From positions 270,040 through 334,039 of the forward strand of contig NZ_LQPZ01000008.1 of assembly GCF_002102395.1 (NCBI RefSeq): a DNA stretch of 64,000 bases, read 5' to 3'. Under the pieces are notes generated by a model, which saw nothing but the letters and a program-made list of their open reading frames with translations, searched no databases and was not told where the DNA came from. The position numbers and the translations under genes were made by a program. Origin of the DNA: Mycolicibacillus trivialis. GTDB taxonomy: Bacteria; Actinomycetota; Actinomycetes; Mycobacteriales; Mycobacteriaceae. Shown piece by piece: positions 1-8,766 of the stretch. How positions within the stretch are numbered: the first letter of the stretch is position 1; each line of letters starts with the position of its first letter.

Positions 1-360
1 CCGGCCAAGAGCGCCGCCTGTGTGCTCGACGACCGCCCGCCCATCGAGAAGGTGAAGTTCGAACGCCAGGACGTCGCCACGAACGCGCTGCTGCTGGGCC
101 GGGTGGACGCCATGTCCGCCGACCATCCGGTTGCCCGCTGGGCCATCGACCAGACCGACGGCAGGCTGGTGGCGGCGGGGGAGTCGGCCGGACTCACCCC
201 CTACGGCTGGCCGGTGGCCAAGGGTTCGGCACTGGCGGAGTCGTTGCGGCTGGCGCTGACCCATCTGATCGCCACCGGTGACTACCGGACGATCGCCGAG
301 GCATGGAACCTCGAGTCCGGGATGATCCGCGTCCCGGTGATCAACGGTGCGCTCACCTGA
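1..360 (+). CDS. Amino-acid ABC transporter substrate-binding protein, C-terminal part
   Basis: This is the last 119 codons of a type 2 periplasmic-binding-protein family 3 member, open to the window edge; its signal peptide and N-terminal lobe lie outside. It would capture a polar or basic amino acid outside the membrane and deliver it to the permease that follows. The visible part has the C-terminal pattern of the family: a region on how the lobe closes (DAMSADHPVARWAI) and a final helix pair (ALTHLIATGDYRTIAEAWNL). The stop overlaps the permease start as TGATG at 358-362, so the three transporter genes form one unit. The substrate cannot be told from this fragment. Confidence 0.8.
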   Translation, partial: PAKSAACVLDDRPPIEKVKFERQDVATNALLLGRVDAMSADHPVARWAIDQTDGRLVAAGESAGLTPYGWPVAKGSALAESLRLALTHLIATGDYRTIAEAWNLESGMIRVPVINGALT

Positions 361-1190
361 TGGCTGAACTCGACGCCGTCCCCCTGCGCCACCCGTGGCG
401 CTGGCTGGCCGCAGGCGTCCTGGTCGTGCTGGCGGCACTGTTCGTCTACGGCGCCGCGACCAACCCGGCCTACGGCTGGTCGGTGTACGCGAAATACCTG
501 TTCGACCAACGGATATCGCGAGCGGCGTGGACGACCGTGCAGTTGACCGTTCTTGCGATGCTGCTGGCGCTGATCCTCGGGGTGCTGCTCGCGGTCATGC
601 GCGGATCACCCAACCCGGTGCTGCGGGTGGTGGCCTGGCTCTACCTGTGGGTGTTCCGTGGCACCCCGGTCTACGTGCAGTTGATCTTCTGGGGTCTGCT
701 GCCCACCCTCTACGGCACGATCCGGCTCGGCGTGCCGTTCGGGCCGTCGCTGCTGCAGTTGAACCTGACCGAGCTGTCCCTCGGTTTCCTGCTGGCGGTG
801 ATCGGTTTGGGCCTCAACGAGGCCGCCTACATGGCCGAGATCATCCGGGCCGGGATCGCGTCGGTGCCCGCCGGGCAGGTGGAGGCGTCGACCGCGCTGG
901 GCATGTCCTGGTCGCTGACGATGCGACGCACCGTGCTGCCACAGGCGATGCGGGTGATCATCCCGCCCAGCGGCAACGAGGTGATCAGCATGCTCAAGAC
1001 CACCTCCCTGGTGACCGCGGTGCCCTACAGCCTCGAGCTGTACGGGCGGTCCCGCGACATCGCCGGGGTGATCTTCGAACCGATCCCGCTGCTGCTGGTG
1101 GCGGCCACCTGGTATCTGGCGATCACCAGCGTGCTCATGGTCGGCCAGCACTACCTGGAACGACGCTTCGCCAAAGGGGTGACCCGGTGA
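360..1190 (+). CDS. Amino-acid ABC transporter permease (HisM/GlnP type)
   Basis: Inner-membrane permease of 276 aa for a polar amino-acid importer. Hydrophobic segments lie near residues 15-35, 60-85, 95-120, 140-165 and 235-260. The EAA loop that docks on the ATPase is visible as [21 protein letters not shown], followed by the typical [18 protein letters not shown] segment. I chose the ATG at 360 because it overlaps the stop of the binding-protein gene (TGATG); an in-frame ATG at 303 would bury 57 nt in that gene. Its own stop overlaps the ATPase start as GTGA. Only one permease gene is present, so the transporter probably uses a homodimer. Confidence 0.9.
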   Translation: MAELDAVPLRHPWRWLAAGVLVVLAALFVYGAATNPAYGWSVYAKYLFDQRISRAAWTTVQLTVLAMLLALILGVLLAVMRGSPNPVLRVVAWLYLWVFRGTPVYVQLIFWGLLPTLYGTIRLGVPFGPSLLQLNLTELSLGFLLAVIGLGLNEAAYMAEIIRAGIASVPAGQVEASTALGMSWSLTMRRTVLPQAMRVIIPPSGNEVISMLKTTSLVTAVPYSLELYGRSRDIAGVIFEPIPLLLVAATWYLAITSVLMVGQHYLERRFAKGVTR

Positions 1191-1948
1191 CTCCGATGGT
1201 GCGTGCCGAGCAGGTTCGCAAGGAGTACGGCGGCGCGGCGGTGCTGCGCGGGGTGTCGCTGGAGGTGCAACGCGGCGAGGTGCTGTGCCTGGTCGGGCCG
1301 TCCGGGTCGGGCAAGTCGACGTTCCTACGGTGCATCAACCATCTGGAGTCGATCGGCGCAGGCCGGCTGTATGTCGACGGTGAGCTGATCGGCTACCGGC
1401 AGGCGCACGGCAGGCTCTACGAACTGCGGCCGCGCGAGGTCGCGCGGCAACGGCGCGGGATCGGGATGGTGTTCCAGCAGTTCAACCTGTTCCCGCACCG
1501 CACCGCGCTGGAGAACGTCGTCGAGGCGCCGATCCACGTCAATCGGGTCCGGCCCGCGCTGGCCCGCGAACGCGGCCGAGAGTTGCTGGACCGGGTCGGA
1601 CTGGCGCAGAAGGCCGACGCCTATCCTGCGCAGCTGTCCGGTGGGCAGCAGCAGCGGGTCGCGATCGCGCGGGCGTTGGCGATGGAGCCCACCCTGATGC
1701 TGTTCGACGAGCCGACATCGGCGCTCGACCCCGAACTGGTCGGGGAGGTGCTCGCGGTCATGAGAAACCTGGCCGAGGACGGCATGACCATGGTGGTGGT
1801 GACCCACGAGATGGCCTTCGCCCGTGAGGTCGCCGACACCGTGGCGTTCATGGCCGACGGGGTGATCGTGGAATCCGGCCCGCCTGCCGACGTATTGGAC
1901 CACCCGGCGCACGACCGCACCCGGGCGTTCCTGTCCCGGTTGCGCTAA
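1187..1948 (+). CDS. Amino-acid ABC transporter ATP-binding protein (GlnQ/HisP type)
   Basis: ATPase of 253 aa that powers the importer encoded by the two genes before it. All nucleotide-binding motifs are intact: Walker [10 protein letters not shown] at residues 37-45, Q-loop QQFNLFPH, signature LSGGQQQRV, Walker [13 protein letters not shown] and the switch His in VVTHE. The EXXXXXXXX PAAT family (polar amino acids) is indicated by the [15 protein letters not shown] stretch. The GTG at 1187 overlaps the permease stop and is preferred; an ATG at 1196 is possible. The stop overlaps the 3' end of the convergent esterase gene by 4 nt. Confidence 0.93.
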   Translation: MTPMVRAEQVRKEYGGAAVLRGVSLEVQRGEVLCLVGPSGSGKSTFLRCINHLESIGAGRLYVDGELIGYRQAHGRLYELRPREVARQRRGIGMVFQQFNLFPHRTALENVVEAPIHVNRVRPALARERGRELLDRVGLAQKADAYPAQLSGGQQQRVAIARALAMEPTLMLFDEPTSALDPELVGEVLAVMRNLAEDGMTMVVVTHEMAFAREVADTVAFMADGVIVESGPPADVLDHPAHDRTRAFLSRLR

Positions 1949-3213
1949 CCCGCTGCCGCGGAGGTGGATTCGCGTGCGACACCCAGCGGGGCGTACACCT
2001 CGGCGAGGAACTGCTCGACGGCTACCGCGGTGTGCGTCGCCCGCGGCGAGGAGAAGATCTCGAATGCGTGCTGGGCGAACGGCAATTCCGCATAGACCAC
2101 CGGGTTGCGGCTCACCTCCCGCAGCCGGGCGGCGAAGTCGCGGCCCTGTTGCACCGGGACCAGGGTGTCGTTGGTGCCGTGCAGTAGGAAGAATGGCGGC
2201 GCGTCCTCGGAGACATAGCTGATCGGCGAACTCGAGCGGTACACGTCGGGGAACTGCCTGCGGCTCTGCTTGAACACGTAGGACTGCAGGGCGGGCACCA
2301 GCAGTGGGTGCATGGCGCTGTCGGTGCGGCCCATGTCGTAGACGCCGTAGAACGGCACCGCGGCCTGAACCCGGGTGTCGGCGTCTTCGAACCCGGGCTG
2401 GAACTCGGGCAGGTTGGGGGTCACCGCTGCCAGCGCCGAGAGGTGACCGCCGGCCGAACCGCCGGTGATCGCCATCCACTGCGGGTCGCCGCCGTACTCG
2501 GCGATGTGCTCCTTGGTCCAGGCGATCGCGCGCTTGACGTCGATGATGTGATCCGGCCAGGTCGAGCGCGGACTGAGCCGGTAGTTGATCGACACGCAGA
2601 CCCAGCCCCGCTCGACCAGGTGGCTCATCAGCGGGTGCGCCTGCCCCCGCTTGCTGCCCACCATCCACGCGCCGCCGTGTACCTGCAGCAGCACCGGGGC
2701 CCGGCCGGCGGGGTCGAGATCGGGCCGCCGCCAGATGTCGAGCTGGTTGCGGATGCCGAACTCGCTGTAGGGGATGTCGGCGTCACGGGCGTACTGACGG
2801 TAGATCTGCAGCATGCGCCACGCATTGGGGGCTTTGCCCAACGCCGGGGCGGAAGCCGGCCGGGTCCAGACGTCGGCCCCCGAGGTGCGCCGATCGGTGC
2901 CCAGTTCGGCGTCCAGCGCCGCGGTCAGCGGTTCGTCGGCGCGCCGGCCGATCCGGTCCAGCCCCAGCAGACCCAGCCAGGACAGCACCGACACCAGCCA
3001 GGCGAATCGTCGTACTCGCGGCGACAGCCACGCCGACACCGCCGCCAGCAGCGTCGCATGCCCGGCGATCAGCGTCCGCGGTAACTCGGTGGCGAACACG
3101 CCGTAGGCGAACGCGAACAGGGAGACATACCCACGTCTGCTCCACGGGCGGTATCCATTCACGGTGGTGGCCAGCCCGGCCAACGACCCGAGCACGGCGA
3201 CAATCTGCTTCAT
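1945..3213 (-). CDS. Membrane-anchored alpha/beta-hydrolase, LipO-like carboxylesterase
   Basis: A 422-aa serine esterase of the hormone-sensitive-lipase group, resembling Mtb LipO (Rv1426c). The first ~90 residues hold two or three hydrophobic segments, so the catalytic domain is probably tethered to the membrane. The oxyanion motif HGGAW begins at His179. The nucleophile elbow GGSAGG places the catalytic serine at residue 253, and Asp349 (HGTND) and His382 (QHAF) complete the triad. These esterases act on short or medium acyl esters, but the natural substrate cannot be read from the sequence. The gene stands alone, convergent with the ABC transporter and divergent from the sensor kinase, with about 50 bp between their starts. 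Confidence 0.85.
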   Translation of the reverse strand: MKQIVAVLGSLAGLATTVNGYRPWSRRGYVSLFAFAYGVFATELPRTLIAGHATLLAAVSAWLSPRVRRFAWLVSVLSWLGLLGLDRIGRRADEPLTAALDAELGTDRRTSGADVWTRPASAPALGKAPNAWRMLQIYRQYARDADIPYSEFGIRNQLDIWRRPDLDPAGRAPVLLQVHGGAWMVGSKRGQAHPLMSHLVERGWVCVSINYRLSPRSTWPDHIIDVKRAIAWTKEHIAEYGGDPQWMAITGGSAGGHLSALAAVTPNLPEFQPGFEDADTRVQAAVPFYGVYDMGRTDSAMHPLLVPALQSYVFKQSRRQFPDVYRSSSPISYVSEDAPPFFLLHGTNDTLVPVQQGRDFAARLREVSRNPVVYAELPFAQHAFEIFSSPRATHTAVAVEQFLAEVYAPLGVARESTSAAAG

Positions 3214-3251
3214 AGCCGTCTACTAAACCATCCCCGGCGGGCGCGGAAACC

Positions 3252-3257
3252 TATGCT
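3252..3257 (+). promoter_or_regulatory. Candidate -10 element for a leaderless sensor-kinase mRNA
   Basis: TATGCT fits the mycobacterial TANNNT -10 pattern and ends 6 nt before the GTG at 3264, so transcription would begin on or beside the start codon. No convincing -35 hexamer lies 16-18 nt upstream, and there is no Shine-Dalgarno sequence before the GTG; both fit a leaderless transcript. Inference only. Confidence 0.35.
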
Positions 3258-3263
3258 TGCGCA

Positions 3264-4406
3264 GTGGCAACGGCGTCGGCACCGGATCCGGCCGCACCAC
3301 TGTGGCGGGCGGCTCAGGTGTTCCGGCTGCTCAGCTGCGGCTATGCACTGGGCTTCCAGATCGCGGTAAACCACGACCTGACCCGGCCGACGCTGGCGTG
3401 GCTGCTGTTCGCGGTGCTGGTGGGCTGGAGTGCGCTGTTGGCCGCCGGCTACCTGCAGGGATTCGCCCGCCGGCTCGGCTGGGTGCTCGCCGAGATCGCG
3501 GTGGCGGTCGCGCTGGTGCTGTCCACCGCGCTGGTGGCGGGCCCGCAGTGGCTGCTGGACAACCAGTCCTGGCCGACCACGCTGTGGGCCACCAACGCGA
3601 CGATCTCCGCGGCGATCCTGCGGGGGCCGGTGGCCGGCATGGTCACCGGGGTGGCGGTGATCGCGGCCGGGGCGGCGCTCAAGGGTGGCGTCGACGTCAA
3701 CCTGGGCCGCAACGCCACCATCGTGATCGAGTTGTCGGTCGGCCTCGCGGTGGGGATGGCCGCCCAGACCGCCCGGCGCGCCCACACCGAGTTGCAGCGG
3801 GCCGCGAGGTTGTCGGCCGCACTCGAGGAACGGGAGCGGCTGTCCCGGCACGTGCACGACGGGGTGATCCAGGTGCTGGCCCTGGTGGCCAAACGCGGTC
3901 GTGAGATCGGCGGGCCCACCGCCGATCTGGCCGCTCTGGCCAGCGAGCAGGAGCGGGCGTTGCGGCGGCTGGTCACGGCCAGCGACACCGGCGTCGACCA
4001 CGGCGGCACCGTCGACCTGCGCGGCCTGCTGGCCCGGCGGGAGAGCGACCGGGTGGTGGTGAGCGTGCCGGGCACCGCGGTGCCGTTGCCCGCGCGGGTG
4101 GCCGCCGAATTGGACGCCGCGGTCGGCAACGCCCTGGACAATGTGGGTCTGCACGCCGGGCCGGGCGCGCGGGCGTTCGTGCTGGCCGAGGACCTCGGCG
4201 AGGAGGTCGCGGTCAGCGTTCGCGACGACGGTGTCGGGATCGCCCCCGGACGCCTGGCGGAAGCGGTCGCCCAGGGCCGGGTGGGGGTGTCGAAGTCCAT
4301 CGTGGGCCGACTGGCCGCCCTGGGCGGCACCGCTGAGCTGCACACCGGGGCCGGCGAGGGCACCGAGTGGGAACTGACCGTGCCGCGCGACGAGGAGCCG
4401 AGATGA
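3264..4406 (+). CDS. Two-component sensor histidine kinase, MacS/NarL-partner type
   Basis: A 380-aa HisKA_3-class kinase. The N-terminal ~160 residues carry about five hydrophobic segments and no large extracellular domain, so it likely senses a signal in or at the membrane. The dimerisation/phosphoacceptor motif RHVHDGVIQVLAL puts the phosphorylated His at residue 198. The C-terminal ATPase shows an N-box (AVGNALDNVGLHAG) and a G1 box (VRDDGVGIAP). The stop overlaps the start of the response regulator (ATGA), so the pair is translationally coupled. It looks like the MacS-family kinases of actinobacteria; the stimulus is unknown. The GTG start is supported by the -10 element just upstream. 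Confidence 0.88.
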   Translation: MATASAPDPAAPLWRAAQVFRLLSCGYALGFQIAVNHDLTRPTLAWLLFAVLVGWSALLAAGYLQGFARRLGWVLAEIAVAVALVLSTALVAGPQWLLDNQSWPTTLWATNATISAAILRGPVAGMVTGVAVIAAGAALKGGVDVNLGRNATIVIELSVGLAVGMAAQTARRAHTELQRAARLSAALEERERLSRHVHDGVIQVLALVAKRGREIGGPTADLAALASEQERALRRLVTASDTGVDHGGTVDLRGLLARRESDRVVVSVPGTAVPLPARVAAELDAAVGNALDNVGLHAGPGARAFVLAEDLGEEVAVSVRDDGVGIAPGRLAEAVAQGRVGVSKSIVGRLAALGGTAELHTGAGEGTEWELTVPRDEEPR

Positions 4407-5059
4407 GTGCACCGGAGACCCCGACCGTGATGGTCGTCGACGACCACCCGATCTGGCGGGACGCGGTGGCCCGCGATCTGGCCGACGAGGGCTTCTCGGT
4501 GGTGGCCACCGCCGACGGGGTGGCGTCGGCGAAACGGCGTGCCGGGGTCGTCAAACCCGACGTGGTGCTGATGGACATGCGGCTGACCGACGGTGACGGT
4601 GCGCAGGCCAGCGCCGAGGTGCTGGCGGTGTCGCCGTCCTCGCGGATCCTGGTGTTGTCGGCCTCCGACGAACGCGACGACGTATTGGAGGCGGTCAAGG
4701 CCGGCGCCAGTGGCTATCTGGTCAAGAGCGCTTCGAGAGCCGAACTGGCGGAGGCGGTTCGGGCGACGGCGGCGGGCCGGGCGGTGTTCACGCCGAGCCT
4801 TGCCGGGCTGGTCCTGGGGGAGTACCGGCGCATCGCGCGGCGCCCCGATGGTGATCCGGCCGGCCCCCGGCTGACCGAGCGTGAGACCGAGGTACTGCGG
4901 TACGTCGCGAAGGGCCTGTCCGCCAAACAGATCGCCGCGAAGCTCACGCTCAGCCACCGCACCGTGGAAAACCATGTGCAGGCGACGTTCCGGAAACTGC
5001 AGGTGGCCAACCGCGTCGAATTGACCCGCTACGCGATCGAGCACGGCCTGGATCGCTGA
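4403..5059 (+). CDS. NarL/FixJ-family response regulator
   Basis: A 218-aa DNA-binding response regulator, partner of the kinase before it. The receiver domain (about 1-125) has the acidic pair Asp13-Asp14, phospho-acceptor Asp58 in VVLMDMR and the conserved Lys in YLVKSAS. The LuxR-type helix-turn-helix lies at about 150-215 (LTERETEVLRYVAKGLSAKQIA, then SHRTVENHVQATFRKL). I start it at the ATG overlapping the kinase stop (ATGA at 4403-4406); an earlier in-frame ATG at 4367 would add 12 residues that only shadow the kinase 3' end. Target genes are unknown; the DUF2339 gene just downstream is an obvious candidate. Confidence 0.9.
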   Translation: MSAPETPTVMVVDDHPIWRDAVARDLADEGFSVVATADGVASAKRRAGVVKPDVVLMDMRLTDGDGAQASAEVLAVSPSSRILVLSASDERDDVLEAVKAGASGYLVKSASRAELAEAVRATAAGRAVFTPSLAGLVLGEYRRIARRPDGDPAGPRLTERETEVLRYVAKGLSAKQIAAKLTLSHRTVENHVQATFRKLQVANRVELTRYAIEHGLDR

Positions 5060-5108
5060 TCGAGCCGGGTAGATTTACCTAGAATCGGGTGCCGTCGGGC
5101 GTGCCAGA

Positions 5109-6872
5109 GTGATGCCCATGACCGCATCGTCTCGCCGTGTGCTCGCCGGAGTCGTCGCCGAACTCGACGTGATGACCTATCGGTTGTCGCAGATCCGGGG
5201 GCAGCTCGCCGAACTCGAACAGGGGCCGGAACCGTCCGTCGCGGCACCGACGCCTGCTCCGCCGGCGGCATCCCCGGCCCCTACGGCGCCGGCACTCCCG
5301 GCCCCGCCGGTCCCACCGGCGCCGCGGCCTCGCGCGCCACGGGATTCGAGCTGGATCGGCAAACTGCTGGCCGTCGCCGGGGTGGCCGTCACCCTGATTG
5401 GTGTCGTGCTGCTGCTGGTGCTGGCCGCCCAGGCCGGGCTGCTGCGCCCGGAGATCCGGGTGCTCGGTGGCGCGGCGTTGGCTTCCGCTCTGGTGGGCGC
5501 GGCGATCTGGTGGCAGTCCCGCCCCGGCGGACGCATCGGCGCGATCGCCCTGGCCGCCACCGGTATCGCGGCCGGCTATCTGGATGTGCTGGCGGTGACC
5601 GCCGTCTACGAGTGGGCGCCCGCGGCCGTCGGGCTGGTGTTGGCCGCCGTGGTCGCCGCCGGTGGCCTGGTGCTGGCCCGGCGGTGGGACTCCGAGCAAC
5701 TCGCGCTGCTGGTCGTGGTGCCGCTGATCGGCCTGGCCCCGGTCCTCACCGACGGGATCGACCTGTTGCTGGTCGGGTTCATGCTGACCCTGTCCGCCGC
5801 GGTGCTGCCGGTGCAGCTGGACCGGGACTGGGTCGGCATGCACGCCGCCCGGATCGCGGCGGCCACCGTGCCGCTGCTGTTCGCGTTGCTCGCCGGCTCC
5901 GGTGCCGGCCCGGCCACCTGGCCGCTCGCGGCGTGCTGCGGCCTCGCCGCGGTGCTGGCGATCGGCAGCGGGCTGGTGCTGCTGCCCGGTTCCGCCAAGC
6001 CCGCTGTGCTGGCGGCGCTGAGCGTGGCGGGCACCGTGCCGGTGCTGGCGGCCGGGGTCGCGGTCGGGCCGGTGGCGGCCGCGCTGATGGCGGCGGGGCT
6101 GGCTGCAGCGATGCTCGCGGTGGTGTTGCTCGGCGCGCAGTTGCCCGCGGTGGCCCGGCAGGTCTTCGCCGCGCTGTCGGCGGTGGCCGCCCTGATCGCG
6201 GTCACCGTCGGGTTCGACGGCCCGGTCGCGGTGCCGGTCCTGCTCGGGCTCGGTGTGGTGGTGGCGCTCGGCGGTCACCGGGACGTGTCGGCGCGGTGGG
6301 CGGCTGCCGGATTCGGGGTCGCCGGGACGCTGGGGCTGCTGGCCCTGGCGCCGCCGTCGGTGGTCACCGTCCCGACCCGCCTGCCGGTCGCCGAGGCGGT
6401 CTCGGTGCTGGTCTCCAGCGTGCTGCTGATCGGGTGGACAGCGGCGTTGGGCTGGGCGTTCCGGTGGGCCGCCCGGCCGGCCGGCGACGGTGCGCGCGCC
6501 GCGGGGGTCTGCGCCGGGGCGCTGGCCATCTACGCCGTCACCGTGTTCACCGTCACCGCGGGCGTGCTCGCGTTCGGCACCGGCGGCGGGTTCCTAGGCG
6601 GGCACGTGGCCGCCACCCTGTGCTGGGTCGCGATCGCGGCGGGCCTGTTCGGTTACGCGCTGCGGGCGCCCGACCGTCAGGCCCGCGACACCGCGGTCGG
6701 GGCGGGATTAGCGCTGACCGGCACGGCCATGGCCAAGCTGTTCCTGTTCGACCTCGGCACCCTCGACGGCATGTTCCGGGTCGCGGTGTTCCTGGTCGCC
6801 GGGCTGGTCCTGCTGGGGATGGGCGCCGGTTACGCCCGCAGCCTGACCCGCCAGGACCGCATCCGGAGCTGA
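5109..6872 (+). CDS. DUF2339 polytopic membrane protein
   Basis: A 587-aa membrane protein of the DUF2339 family, whose function is unknown. Residues ~10-40 form a short helix (LDVMTYRLSQIRGQLAELEQ), followed by a Pro/Ala-rich linker to about residue 75, then DSSWIGKLLAVAGV, the usual entry into the membrane region. The rest is almost continuous hydrophobic helix, roughly 16-20 segments. Three starts are possible: GTG 5109, ATG 5112 and ATG 5118; none has a good ribosome site. TAGAAT at 5080-5085 could be a -10 box. The last 165 nt overlap, on the opposite strand, the extended 3' end of the adenylate cyclase gene. Confidence 0.75.
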   Translation: MMPMTASSRRVLAGVVAELDVMTYRLSQIRGQLAELEQGPEPSVAAPTPAPPAASPAPTAPALPAPPVPPAPRPRAPRDSSWIGKLLAVAGVAVTLIGVVLLLVLAAQAGLLRPEIRVLGGAALASALVGAAIWWQSRPGGRIGAIALAATGIAAGYLDVLAVTAVYEWAPAAVGLVLAAVVAAGGLVLARRWDSEQLALLVVVPLIGLAPVLTDGIDLLLVGFMLTLSAAVLPVQLDRDWVGMHAARIAAATVPLLFALLAGSGAGPATWPLAACCGLAAVLAIGSGLVLLPGSAKPAVLAALSVAGTVPVLAAGVAVGPVAAALMAAGLAAAMLAVVLLGAQLPAVARQVFAALSAVAALIAVTVGFDGPVAVPVLLGLGVVVALGGHRDVSARWAAAGFGVAGTLGLLALAPPSVVTVPTRLPVAEAVSVLVSSVLLIGWTAALGWAFRWAARPAGDGARAAGVCAGALAIYAVTVFTVTAGVLAFGTGGGFLGGHVAATLCWVAIAAGLFGYALRAPDRQARDTAVGAGLALTGTAMAKLFLFDLGTLDGMFRVAVFLVAGLVLLGMGAGYARSLTRQDRIRS

Positions 6873-8078
6873 CCGGCCCTGTAGGTACCAGGTCCGCATC
6901 GGGCCCTTGCCCTTGACCTCGACCTCACCGCGCGGCTCGAAGATGAACTCGTCGCGCAACCGGTCGTAGACGTTGTGCGGCACCTGGATCCGCCCGGCGG
7001 CGCCGGTGGACTCCATCCGGGCCGCCACGTTCACCGCGTCGCCCCACACGTTGTAGAAGAAGCGGCGGGAGCCGATCACGCCGGCGACGACGGGCCCGTC
7101 GGCAAGCCCGATCCGGATACGCAGCGGGCGCCCGGACGGGGTGTCGGTGCGTGTCACGGCCTCGGCCATGTCCAGTGCGAAGTCGGCCAGAGCCGCCAGG
7201 TGGTCGGCCCGCGGCTCGGGCACGCCGCTGACCACCATGTAGGAGTCGCCGGTGGTCTTGATCTTCTCCAGGCCGTATTTGTCCACCAACTCATCGAAGG
7301 CGGTGTAGAGCCGGTCCAGATACCGGACCAACCCGTCGGGGCTGGTGCCAGCGGTGAATGCGGTGAAGCCGACGATATCGGCGAAGAGCACCGAGGCGTC
7401 ATCGTAGCGGTCGGCGATGACGTCGTGGTCGGGCTGTTTGAGCCGGTCGGCGACCTCGACCGGCAGGATGTTGGTCAGCAGCGCCTCGGATCGTTGGAAT
7501 TCGGCCTCCAACGCCGCCTCCGCGCGGGCCATCTCCCGTAGCGCAACCCAGACCGCCGCGACACTGATGAAGGCCACCGAGATCACCGTCGTGATGAACC
7601 CGACGGTCGTCAGCCAATGCGGCTGGATGCCCGCGTCCTCGGGAACCAGGAACTCCAGCCCGATCACCAGACCGGCTCCCACGGCAGCCACCACCGCGGC
7701 GAGCACCACATGCTCGACACCGAGGATCAGCACCGCGATGGCCGCCGCCGCCAGGAAATAGAACTGCAGTCCCGAGCCGGTGCCCACAGCCCAGATGAGC
7801 AGGGAGAGCGAGAGGTAAGCGGCGGCGACGAACGCCAGGGGCGCAACCAGTTTCCCGAACCGGGCGAGTTTGGGTGTGATGAGGAAAACGGCCGCACTGC
7901 CCACGTTGATCAGCCCGGTCCAGGACTGGGTGGCTCCCACGAGCAGCTGCAGGACACCGAAGCCGCCGGTGATGACCGCACCGATGCGCGCCGTGAGGAT
8001 CAGCACCCGTAGTTGCTGGGAAGCGCGTTCGACGGAGCGTTGCCCCGCGGCCGAGGAGCACTGAACGCGGCGATGCAT
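6708..8078 (-). CDS. Membrane class III adenylate/guanylate cyclase (Rv1625c-like), extended C-terminus
   Basis: A 456-aa cyclase closely resembling Mtb Rv1625c: six hydrophobic segments in residues ~23-180 (half of a mammalian-type cyclase), then a cyclase homology domain at about 225-400. Metal-binding residues are Asp234 (FADIVGF) and Asp278 (KTTGDSY); the adenine-contacting Lys is Lys274, and Asn350 and Arg354 stabilise the transition state. The residue matching Asp365 of Rv1625c, which helps choose ATP over GTP, is Asn343 here (FYNVWGD). The conserved domain ends at RTWYLQGR (residue 402); about 54 further residues have no family resemblance and are encoded antisense to the DUF2339 gene, as if the original stop codon was lost. 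Works as a homodimer. Confidence 0.85.
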   Translation of the reverse strand: MHRRVQCSSAAGQRSVERASQQLRVLILTARIGAVITGGFGVLQLLVGATQSWTGLINVGSAAVFLITPKLARFGKLVAPLAFVAAAYLSLSLLIWAVGTGSGLQFYFLAAAAIAVLILGVEHVVLAAVVAAVGAGLVIGLEFLVPEDAGIQPHWLTTVGFITTVISVAFISVAAVWVALREMARAEAALEAEFQRSEALLTNILPVEVADRLKQPDHDVIADRYDDASVLFADIVGFTAFTAGTSPDGLVRYLDRLYTAFDELVDKYGLEKIKTTGDSYMVVSGVPEPRADHLAALADFALDMAEAVTRTDTPSGRPLRIRIGLADGPVVAGVIGSRRFFYNVWGDAVNVAARMESTGAAGRIQVPHNVYDRLRDEFIFEPRGEVEVKGKGPMRTWYLQGRSAPDAVLAGQAAGVTGAHPQQDQPGDQEHRDPEHAVEGAEVEQEQLGHGRAGQR

Positions 8079-8116
8079 CGCGACCGCGTGACCGGCGGCC
8101 GCGAGCTTTCACCTGC

Positions 8117-8742
8117 TCACCACGGCAGCAGCGTAACGCCTGCACCGGCCAGTTCGGGGGCGACGGCGCTGACCCGGCCGGTCATCGCCAGCAGCAGCGC
8201 CTCGGCACGCCCGTGCACCGGCTCACCGGAGCCCGCCGACCAGTCGATGTCGGTGGCGATCAGCCGCACGCCCCGGGTGCGCCGGGCCGCGCCGATCACC
8301 GGGCTGGCGCGCGCATAGTTCATCGCCGCGACCAACCGCGGCTCGGGGATCTGCCGCCGCAGCCCCAGTGGCCGGCGGATGTCCTGCTGGTGGACGAGGC
8401 ATTCGATGAGCGCCACCCGACCGCCGTAGAGGGCGCCTGCACCCGCCGGGCGGCTGCCGTGTCGCATCCGGGTGGCCAACTCCGCCGGCGCCAGGCGGGC
8501 ACCGGCCTCGAGCGCCGTGCGGTTGAGCCCGTCGACGTCGCCGCGGGCCCGCAGCATCGCGACGGTCAGGCGTGGGAGGCTCTGATCGAGGTAGGCCAGG
8601 GTGTGAGCGGCCACGTCGCGCACCGTCCAGCCCGCGCACAGGCTGTCCCCGCCCACTGGGCGGGGGAGAGGCTCTCCAGCAGCGCGGCGAACTCCAGGCG
8701 CTCGGCGGTGGCCATGGCCCGGATCGCACCACGTTTGGTCAT
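8117..8742 (-). pseudogene. Frameshifted maleylpyruvate isomerase/DinB-type (mycothiol-dependent) protein
   Basis: Two adjoining frames together make one protein of about 208 aa of the TIGR03083 mycothiol-dependent/DinB-like group. The first ~30 residues (MTKRGAIRAMATAERLEFAA... to LSPAQW) read from ATG 8742, and the rest (DSLCAGWTVRDVAAHTLAYL onward) in the next frame. The switch falls in the run CCCC at 8647-8650 (plus strand): one extra G on the coding strand would join the halves as QWAGDSLCAGW, a standard sequence for the family. It is either a real one-base deletion or an assembly error. If translated from an internal start, the protein would lack the first helix. Confidence 0.7.
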
Positions 8743-8766
8743 GGTCGATAACGGTAACCCGTGCTC

